Source: Symbiodinium natans (lineage: Eukaryota > Sar > Dinophyceae > Suessiales > Symbiodiniaceae). From it: a DNA stretch of 64,000 nt. The DNA lies in NCBI GenBank assembly GCA_905221605.1, contig CAJNDS010002370.1, positions 1-64,000 on the forward strand, in the 5' to 3' direction. Of this stretch, positions 56,620-64,000 are shown one piece after another. The position numbers and the translations under genes were made by a program. The notes beneath the pieces were generated by a model that ran no database searches, was not told the DNA's origin, and saw only the letters and a program-made list of their open reading frames with translations. How positions within the stretch are numbered: the first letter of the stretch is position 1; every line of letters begins with the position of its first letter.

Positions 56620-59600
56620 ACTATTTAACATCCAAATAGGTTAGATAGTTTAGATAGTTCAGGGCCTTCCTGAACTATCTAAACTATCTAAACTGTTTAA
56701 CCTCCAGCTGGGCAGCCCTCCCCGGGAAGGTTTGAAACTTTCTAAACTATTTAAACTGTCTAAACTATCTAACCTCTGTTTCTCCCAAAATCGAGGTTAG
56801 ATAGTTTAGATAGTTTAGGGGCTCGTCTAAACTATCTAAACTATCTAAACTATCTAAACTATCTAAACTATCTAAACTATCTAATCTCCTTTTCTCCCAA
56901 AATCGAGGTTAGATAGTTTAGATAGTTTAGATAGTTTAGATAGTTTAGATAGTTTAGAAAGTTTCAAACCTTCTGGGGGCCTCCCCAGAAAGAGGTTAGA
57001 TAGTTTAGATAGTTTAGATAGTTCAGGGGCTTCCTGAACTATCTAAACTATCTAAACTATCTAACCTCTTTCCGGGGAGGCCCCCAGGAGGTTTGAAACT
57101 TTCTAAACTATCTAAACTATCTAAACTGTCTAAACTATCTAACCTCTGTTTCTGCCAAAATCGAGGTTAGATAGTTTAGATAGTTTAGGGGCTCGTCTAA
57201 ACTATCTAAACTATCTAAACTATCTAAACTATCTAACCTCCTTTTCTCCCAAAATCGAGGTTCGATAGTTTAGATAGTTTAGATAGTTCAGGGGCTTCCT
57301 GAACTATCTAAACTATCTAAACTATCTAACCTCTTTCCGGGGAGGCCCCCAGGAGGTTTGAAACTTTCTAAACTATCTAAACTATCTAAACTATCTAACC
57401 TCTGTTTCTCCCAAAATCGAGGTTAGATAGTTTAGATAGTTTAGGGGCTCGTCTAAACGATCTAAACTATCTAAAGTGGTTTGGTTTGTTTTTTTGTTTT
57501 TTTTTTTTGTTTGTTGTTTTTTTTTTGCTTTTTTATTTTATATTTTTGCTAATTTTTTGGTTCCACTTTTTTGTTGCCCTTTTAATCCCTCATCCCCCCA
57601 CTCCCCCACCTCCCCACCCCCCATCCCAACCCCCACCTCCCCCACTCCCCCACGCCCCCACTCCCCGTCCAACACAAAACGGTGTTTTTTTGTAGACATA
57701 GGCTGGATGGACACGGAATTGTCCGTAACAAAACGGCGTTTTTTTTTTTGAACATCGACACGACAGAGACGAAATTGTCCGTAACAAAATGGCGCTGTTT
57801 TTGTAGACATAGGCTGGATGGACACGGAATTGTCCGTAACAACATGGCGCTTTTTTTCTGAACATCGACTTGATGGAGACGGAATTGTCCGTAACAAAAT
57901 GGCGCTTTTTTTGTAGACATAGGCTGGATGGACACGGAAATGTCCGTAACAAAATGACGCTTGTTATCTGAACATCGACTTGATGGAGACGGAATTGTCC
58001 GTAACAAAATGGCGCTTTTTTTGTAGACATAGGCTGGATGGACACGGAAATGTCCGTAACAAAATGGCCCACTCCCCCACTCCCCCACTCCCCCACTCCC
58101 TCTTCTGGCCCAAGTCCAGGCATCGGGCTCTCTAAACTATCTAACCTCCTTTTCTCCCAAAATCGAGGTTAGATAGTTTAGATAGTTTAGGTAGTTTAGA
58201 TAGTTTAGAAAGTTTCAAACCTCCTGGGGGCCTCCCCGGAAAGAGGTTAGATAGTTTAGATAGTTTAGATAGTTCAGGGGCTTCCTGAACTATCTAAACT
58301 ATCTAAACTATCTAACCTCTTTCCGGGGAAGCCCCCAGGAGGTTTGAAACTTTCTAAACTACCTAAACTACCTAAACTATCTAAACTATCTAACCTCCTT
58401 TCCTCCCAAAATCGAGGTTAGATAGTTTAGATAGTTTAGATAGTTCAGGGGCTTCCTGAACTATCTAAACTATCTAAACTATCTAACCTCCTTTTCTCCC
58501 AAAATCGAGGTTAGATAGTTTAGATAGTTTAGGTAGTTTAGGTAGTTTAGAAAGTTTCAAACCTCCTGGGGGCTTCCCCGGAAAGAGGTTAGATAGTTTA
58601 GATAGTTTAGATAGTTCAGGGGCTTCCTGAACTATCTAAACTATCTAAACTATCTAACCTCTTTCCGGGGAGGCCCCCAGGAGGTTTGAAACTTTCTAAA
58701 CTACCTAAACTACCTAAACTATCTAAACTATCTAACCTCCTTTTCTCCCAAAATCGAGGTTAGATAGTTTAGATAGTTTAGGGGCTTCCTGAACTATCTA
58801 AACTATCTAAACTATCTAACCTCCTTTTCTCCCAAAATCGAGGTTAGATAGTTTAGATAGTTTAGGTAGTTTAGGTAGTTTAGAAAGTTTCAAACCTCCT
58901 GGGGGCTTCCCCGGAAAGAGGTTAGATTAGTTTAGATAGTTTAGATAGTTCAGGGGCTTCCTGAACTATCTAAACTATCTAAACTATCTAACCTCTTTCC
59001 GGGGAGGCCCCCAGGAGGTTTGAAACTTTCTAAACTACCTAAACTACCTAAACTATCTAAACTATCTAACCTCCTTTTCTCCCAAAATCGAGGTTATAGT
59101 TTAGATAGTTTAGGTAGTTTAGGTAGTTTAGAAAGTTTCAAACCTTGGGGGCTTCCCCGGAAAGAGGTTAGATAGTTTAGATAGTTTAGATAGTTCAGGG
59201 GCTTCCTGAACTATCTAAACTATCCTCTTTCCGGGGAGGCCCCCAGGAGGTTTGAAACTTTCTAAACTACCTAAACTACCTAAACTATCTAAACTATCTA
59301 ACCTCCTTTTCTCCCAAAATCGAGGTTAGATAGTTTAGTTTTAGATAGTTCAGGGGCTTCCTGAACTATCTAAACTATCTAAACTATCTAACCTCCTTTT
59401 CTCCCAAAATCGAGGTTAGATAGTTTAGATAGTTTAGGTAGTTTAGGTAGTTTAGAAAGTTTCAAACCTCCTGGGGGCTTCCCCGGAAAGAGGTTAGACA
59501 GTTTAGATAGTTTAGATAGTTCAGGGGCTTCCTGAACTATCTAAACTATCTAAACTATCTAACCTCTTTCCGGGGAGGCCCCCAGGAGGTTTGAAACTTT

Positions 59601-59745
59601 CTAAACTACCTAAACTACCTAAACTATCTAAACTATCTAACCTCCTTTTCTCCCAAAATCGAGGTTAGATAGTTTAGATAGTTCAGGGGCTTCCTGAACT
59701 ATCTAAACTATCTAAACTATCTAAACTATTTAACCTCATTCTCCA
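56620..59745. repeat. 3-kb array of nested palindromes (TAGATAGTTTAGATAG family)
   Basis: Runs of ACTATCTAA/TTAGATAGT in both orientations are punctuated by conserved cores: CTTTTCTCCCAAAATCGAGG, AGTTCAGGGGCTTCCTGAACT-type centres and TTTCCGGGGAGGCCCCCAGG/GGTTTGAAAC. The cores alternate so that successive segments are inverted, giving a higher-order repeat of about 330-340 bp in the right half (for example cores near 58406/58498, 58747/58835, 59311/59400). It has no coding potential. It may be satellite-like DNA or a cruciform-forming array. Confidence 0.85.
57476..58130. repeat. Unrelated 110-bp tandem array inserted in the palindrome array
   Basis: Starts with a 70-bp T-rich tract and a C-rich CTCCCCCACC tract. 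There follow about three and a half copies of a 107-111-bp unit made of two related 55-bp halves, both ending GACGGAATTGTCCGTAACAA-like (GACATAGGCTGGATGGACAC starts near 57696, 57806, 57917, 58024). It closes with (CTCCCCCA)n. All three minus frames are open over it because the repeat lacks stops, so the predicted proteins are doubtful. Confidence 0.75.
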
Positions 59746-60234
59746 AGAAAGGAAAGTAATCACATAGTACCTAAAGGTCCCTCTTACATATATATATATG
59801 CTACCCCCCCCCCCTAAAACCTACCATTTATATGTATTGACACAGAAAAACCCTGTCGAACCAGTAACTGCTGAGGCCCCGGGCGTACTGCAGGCTGTAG
59901 ACTCCAAACGCGAAACCCCAAGCCTTATACCCTAAAGCTTTAAACAAAAAAACCTGAAACTCTCAAACCGAAACCCGATGCCCAAACTCCACAAGCAGCA
60001 TGCACTACAAGCTCCTGAGACACTAAGAAACACTCTCAAGCCCAGAGTGTTTTTTTCGTCTTCTGCTCTAGTGTTCTCAATACTGCGTCACCTCTGGCGC
60101 AGCTGCTTGGCAAGGCATGCTGTTTTTGACACGGTTCAACAAGTCTGCATTTCTACTGGAGTCCGGTTAGCAAGACAAACAGGGCATTTGCCCTCGCAAG
60201 TCCAAGGGGCCCAGTTGGGGGCCGCGAGGTGCTT
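59746..60234. other. Spacer between the satellite array and the duplicated segment
   Basis: Contains (AT)n at 59787-59800, a C9 run, telomere-like CCTAAA traces and short frames. No gene was recognised. Confidence 0.4.
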
Positions 60235-60552
60235 GACATGCTTGCCTCATCGTACCATCTGCGGCCCTCTCTTTTCTCGCGTGCTCTGCACAAAGTGAAT
60301 TCCACAGTCACACACAGCTTTAGCAAGACACAACGCAAAGCTTTGCGCTATGCCCTGCGGAGGAGGGGCGGAGGAGGTCGAGCTGAAGAACTGAGGGCGG
60401 CAGATTCACTCTTTCAGAAAGCATGGCTTAACATGCTTGCCTCATCGTACCATCTGCGGCCCTCTCTTTTCTCGCGTGCTCTGCACAAAGTGAATTCCAC
60501 AGTCACACACAGCTTTAGCAAGACACAACGCAAAGCTTTGCGCTATGCCCTG
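60235..60552. repeat. Direct duplication of about 123 bp
   Basis: 60235-60357 and 60430-60552 are identical in the bases compared (offset 195 bp; both run from CATGCTTGCCTCATCG to GCGCTATGCCCTG). The intervening 72 bp (GGAGGAGG-rich, then GAAAGCATGGCTTAACATG) is unique. Identity implies a recent event, or an assembly duplication. The segment lies just 3' of the retrotransposon coding end and may be part of its terminal repeats. Confidence 0.8.
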
Positions 60553-60638
60553 TACCCAAACACACACTTCGGGAGGGCGGGCGGGCCCGCTGAGTAGATT
60601 CAAGGAAAGGGTATACAACCGTGCAACTGCGGAAAAGT

Positions 60639-61812
60639 TTAAGGCGCAGAACAGGCGCAAAGCAGCCTATGGACCTGAGAAGACAGGTCTGCCTCCATCC
60701 TGTACTCCGTGCAAGCCGCCTCGCATAGGTTCGCCAAGGCATATACTTTTGTACGACATGCCGGTGCTACAGCTTCCATCACATTGATGCATCCCAATTC
60801 CTGAATGTAGTGCACCAGCGTTTTAAAATGTAGCCAGCGTCCTCTCCATTGAAGTCTAGGTACATCCTCATTCCACATCCTAAACCAAAACGTTGCCCCC
60901 CCCCGGCCTAAGAGAGCTTGGAACGACTAGAGAGTCTTGCCTTACGACTTCGCGGAGAATCTTCTGCAAACTGGTGCGGAAAAGGGAAGTGGAGAAGCAC
61001 CAAATCTTTTCTGATGGCTCCATTACTGCAAAAAGTCTTTGTAGATACTGCACCACAAACGGAACATCCAACCGCACACTCTGCATGCGGGCTCCTCGTG
61101 TTCGCGACTTGACCAGCATGAGCTTTATGAAGAATGCCTCGGAGCATCCTGTGTCGGCAGCAGTCAGGAAGTCGGACACCTTGAGGGCCAAGAACTCGCA
61201 GGGCCTCAACAAGGCGTAGAAGCCGATCAAGAGGAGCGCCGCGAAGCGCGGCCAGTTCCAAGCCAGGGAGGTCGAGACCAAACTTTTCAACAATGGCAGG
61301 GGCATCGGCGGATGCACTTTGCCAGGCCAGAGTGTCTCCCAAGTTGTCAAAAGTCGCCACGGTCCTGCCATCATGGCGCGCAGGAAGGGGTATCTCTGGA
61401 CTACGCAATTGATGGTTTCGGCAAAGGTCCGTTTTGTCCCTCCTGACTCGTAGAGGTGCTTGCCGTATTCCTCCAGCTGGAGTGATAGCTGGATGGGCTG
61501 CTGAGCAGCCAGCTCTGCAAGAGGCATCCCCTCGGGATTCTGTTCCTCCAACCATTGTTGAAACTGCAGGAGCAGGCCTTGTCTGAGGACAGCTGTTTTC
61601 TGCGTCACTGCGCCCCTCTCGAGCTCTAGACGGTTCCGTGGTCTTGGCCCATGCACCAACCGTCCTGTAGTTGCCACTACTAGCCAAAAGAGCAGCGCTC
61701 GCGAACAGCAGCCAACGTCCCAACGACCTGGCGGTGTCTGAAGCCCTGTCCAACTCATCTTGGGCTTCTGCAAGATTTCCTCGCCTAAGAGCAAAGAACC
61801 AGGCAGGCACAA
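60639..61812 (-). CDS. Tyrosine recombinase of a DIRS-like retrotransposon (frameshifted)
   Basis: The frame 61812-60880 holds an N-terminal helical core-binding region (ERGAVTQKTAVLRQGLLLQF ... LEEYGKHLYESGGTKRTFAE), then FAALLLIGFYALLRPCEFLA with the first catalytic Arg, and SSLRPGG with the second. A nine-G run (60896-60904) breaks the frame. In the next frame the protein continues with WRGRW and HYIQEL (the Tyr nucleophile), ending at 60639. One G fewer restores LRPGGAT, the usual family motif. The enzyme would integrate a circular DNA copy by site-specific recombination. It lies downstream of RT/RNase H on the same strand. The frameshift may be real or a homopolymer sequencing error. Confidence 0.75.
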
Positions 61813-62215
61813 GAGACCGAGGTGGTCGAATTACGCGGGAGCGTGATGGATCATCAGCTCGCAGGGCCCAAGTTGGGCAATGCACCCCAACTGGATACAA
61901 GTTCTTGGCTAGCTGGTAGGCTAAAGATCTACGCATAATGTTATTCAGGGCCAAGCTAGAGCTACGCCCCTTGGCATTAGCACCTAAGGTGACCATAGAA
62001 TCTTGACACACCACCAGTCGACAATCCATCGGTGCAACTCGCATTGAAGTCATGTGGGCATGGCTTTCCAGAACATTAATGTGGTTTGGACGCTTGAACC
62101 TGTATGCACGGATGACCTTCCAAGGTAGCGCTTCAGCCAAATTATTGCTCAACTTGATGGCTTGTGTTAAACATGGCAGCACAAAAGCAGAATCAGCACG
62201 CGCCTCTCTTGTTTT
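61640..62215 (-). CDS. C-terminal half of the retrotransposon RNase H
   Basis: A frame different from both neighbours. It contains NHINVLESHAH (catalytic Glu of RNase H), VVCQDSMVTLGANAKGRSSS (second Asp with the GRSSS motif of this element group) and WALRADDPSR (last Asp), preceded by NNLAEALPWKVIRAYRFKRP. The first RNase H Asp is far upstream (about 63,500) in the other frame. Phase changes at about 62,200-62,320 and 61,640-61,800 imply introns or indels. RNase H removes the RNA template during reverse transcription. Confidence 0.65.
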
Positions 62216-62322
62216 GAGCAGATGGTGTTGGAAACTTCACAGCAGTGACACAGCTTCAGAGCATACAGTATGCAACTGAGAACATTGACCCGGCATTTTG
62301 GCTGCGGAGTCTTTGACATATG

Positions 62323-64000
62323 TCACACCGCACCAAACAAGCAATAATTTGCAATCTCAACCCCGGCCAATAACCTACCATTCAGATTGTGAGCATGAGT
62401 GGACCAAAGATGACTTACAAACCTCTGTGAGATACGGTGGTCACCTAGACCATGCTCGTGCTTCCGTGGATGCTCAGCCATGCAGGGGTCGCCCGGCGTC
62501 TCGGAAGGCATTCGGGCGTTTGCAAGCTCAACGGAAATGCGCGCAAACTCCACACAGAGCTGCGGAGGGGAGGCCGCTGCTTTCGTGGACATAGCGCCCT
62601 CCAGGCGCTGGTGTCGGCCCTTGCACACACAACGCCGCCCTAAAGCAGCATATTGCCGAGAAGTGCACAAAAGTCCCGTGGGCTTCAGGAACGGTGCACC
62701 GAACCTACACCTGTCCAACCTGATCTCGCAAAAGAGACTTGCCAATAATACCCACCAGGGCAACTTCCGAGAATATGCTCCCCAAGGCGTTTCTACAAAG
62801 GCCTCACCGCCCTGCATCGCCTGAATCACAAACAAACAGAGGCAAAGGTGAAGATGGAAGTTACCTATCAGGGTTTGATGGTCCAAAATGTTGAAACCCC
62901 AAGGCTCTGTTGATGATCTTAAAGGCGGACGGCGAGCCAGCGAAAATGTCGTGCGCGGAGGACCGGCCCACAAAAGAGCAATCCTTCCCGCTTTGCAGAG
63001 GCTCACAAGGAACTCAAACAGATCCAAACTGCTTAAATCCCAACCCTCCTTAAACTCAATCGGCGGTCCTACCTGAAACCCCTGATCAACCATGGTTTTA
63101 GACAACTTCGCAGAACCCGAGTAAAGCTCCACAAAGTCTAACCGGAAGGACTGGATAGAGAAAGAAGAACTCCTCAGGCAAGCGGCTACAAAGCGTTCAA
63201 AAAGCGTAGCCAGCTCTGCGCGGAGACGCAGCGACTCCGGAGCACGCACTGCCAGTGAGGGGGCTCGTGCACAGAGTGTTGGGGGAGGGCTACTGGGGCG
63301 ATGTGCCTCCTTAAGCAGAAACTCAGGTTCCTCAACACAATGGCCACTAGCATGAAGATACGCCCCAATTGGACTCAACAACCTGGTGTGAAACCCTCTC
63401 TTATCTGCCCTTCGAAACAACTCCGCGGCTACTCTACGCCCCACTCGGCATGATATCAGGCCAGCTCCATTGGGGGAGGCGTCCGTTCCAAAGATATGGC
63501 TGCAAACTTGAGTCTTAAGTGCCGTTGACGCCAACATCCCAAGAGCGGCAGTTAAAAGCAACTCCTGCTGCAGCAAGCGTGGCATTCTAAATGGAGCGTC
63601 TTGTAAACCCTCAGGATGGCCAACGTGGTACACTACAGAGAAAAGCGCAAACATAGGACGCCTGAATTGAAAGGCAAACGCCCATAGCCCTAGCAATTTT
63701 TGCAGAAGACGCTCTGAACACATGCCTAGTTTCGCTACCTGAGCAGTAACGAGGACGAGCGCCGCAAGCTTGGTGCAGTCCATGCTCAGCAGGCCACTAT
63801 CACCTAAGAAATGCGCACCCCAAACCTTAAATTCCGAGGCCCTACGAACTCGCTTCTTCGGATGAGTTTCGAGGCCTGCTGCCTCATAGGCTGCATCAGC
63901 TTGGGAGCAAGCTTCAGCGTCACGCGCCGGCTTATCCTTTGGCGAGGCTCCTATGGGCACGATGCACGGGAAGATTTGCAAACTAACCTTGTCGTCAATG
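62323..64000 (-). CDS. DIRS-like retrotransposon polyprotein: RT end, RNase H N-half, cytosine-methyltransferase-like domain (5' truncated by window)
   Basis: Open to the window edge, where 63999-63991 read I-D-D, the probable (Y)xDD catalytic motif of reverse transcriptase. Next come the RT thumb/connection (AYEAAGLETHPKKRVRRASE, VWGAHFLGDSGLL), the RNase H start (HIFGTDASPNGAG, first catalytic Asp), then about 250 residues resembling C5 cytosine methyltransferases: SAM-loop-like DFVELYSGSAKLSKTMVDQG, and GPPRTTFS in the place of the family's GPPC catalytic loop, with Arg (codon 62953-62955) where Cys is expected. The final segment has DRCRFGAPFLKPTGLLCT. RT, RNase H and recombinase on one strand in this order define a tyrosine-recombinase retrotransposon. 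Methyltransferase genes in Symbiodinium retroelements have been reported. Confidence 0.72.
   Translation of the reverse strand, partial: IDDKVSLQIFPCIVPIGASPKDKPARDAEACSQADAAYEAAGLETHPKKRVRRASEFKVWGAHFLGDSGLLSMDCTKLAALVLVTAQVAKLGMCSERLLQKLLGLWAFAFQFRRPMFALFSVVYHVGHPEGLQDAPFRMPRLLQQELLLTAALGMLASTALKTQVCSHIFGTDASPNGAGLISCRVGRRVAAELFRRADKRGFHTRLLSPIGAYLHASGHCVEEPEFLLKEAHRPSSPPPTLCARAPSLAVRAPESLRLRAELATLFERFVAACLRSSSFSIQSFRLDFVELYSGSAKLSKTMVDQGFQVGPPIEFKEGWDLSSLDLFEFLVSLCKAGRIALLWAGPPRTTFSLARRPPLRSSTEPWGFNILDHQTLIGNFHLHLCLCLFVIQAMQGGEAFVETPWGAYSRKLPWWVLLASLFCEIRLDRCRFGAPFLKPTGLLCTSRQYAALGRRCVCKGRHQRLEGAMSTKAAASPPQLCVEFARISVELANARMPSETPGDPCMAEHPRKHEHGLGDHRISQRFVSHLWSTHAHNLNGRLLAGVEIANYCLFGAV

Noticed and set aside
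57538-58123. Three overlapping repetitive minus frames (CYGQFR..., PMSTKK...)
   Set aside because: The 110-bp tandem unit lacks stops in every minus frame. Several frames being open at once points to repeat structure, not a gene.

Overview
This is nuclear DNA of a eukaryote, most probably a dinoflagellate (Symbiodiniaceae-like), at a chromosome end. The window opens with about 900 bp of C-rich telomere-type repeats. The recognisable genes are cut into short exons. Their inferred introns start with GT, GC or GA and nearly all end AG|G, a pattern reported for Symbiodinium. Retroelement and transposon remains and many simple or palindromic repeats fill much of the rest. The dinoflagellate call is an inference; no rRNA or organelle marker is present. 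Every convincing protein-coding segment lies on the minus strand.

Layout. 1-1040: telomeric and subtelomeric repeats. 1-31 kb: mostly low-density sequence in which only a few exons can be recognised: a MYND-like zinc finger (3.5 kb), a PDZ segment (4.4 kb), a kinase-like exon (7.6 kb), a split DnaJ J-domain (11.9-12.1 kb) and eight exons of a NOP2/NSUN-type rRNA cytosine-C5 methyltransferase (28.0-30.6 kb). Between them lie minisatellites, a poly-C/G tandem array (23.7-24.5 kb), a 640-bp polypyrimidine block (24.8-25.5 kb) and a 1.2-kb near-perfect palindrome (25.85-27.08 kb). 31-35 kb: poly-C tract, dispersed repeats, AT-rich DNA without genes, and interstitial telomere-like repeats.

35.0-46.1 kb is the centrepiece, a very large minus-strand mobile-element gene. 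Splicing six exons with host-type GC/GA/GT introns joins, in phase apart from two one-base frameshifts, a PD-(D/E)XK (RecB/Cas4-type) nuclease, an F-box-like/SPRY-like/RING-like module, a primase- and helicase-like region with a P-loop-like motif, a palm resembling superfamily A (TV-Pol type) polymerases, a cysteine-protease-like domain, a C2H2 finger and a DDE transposase. The predicted polyprotein is about 2,800 residues. A second F-box/SPRY/RING protein lies immediately upstream (44.4-46.1 kb), further exon-like pieces including a Josephin-like one lie at 46.3-50.1 kb, and a decayed second copy of the transposase C-terminus lies just downstream (35.03-35.2 kb).

50.7-60.6 kb is repeat-dominated: a 13-bp minisatellite, 77-bp GGCGGCC arrays at two sites, a four-copy AT-rich repeat, a 3-kb array of nested palindromes built on TAGATAGTTTAGATAG, and an unrelated 110-bp array lodged inside it. 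60.6-64.0 kb is the 3' part of a tyrosine-recombinase (DIRS-like) retrotransposon on the minus strand: reverse transcriptase end, RNase H split by an inserted cytosine-methyltransferase-like domain, and tyrosine recombinase. It runs off the window at the RT catalytic motif.
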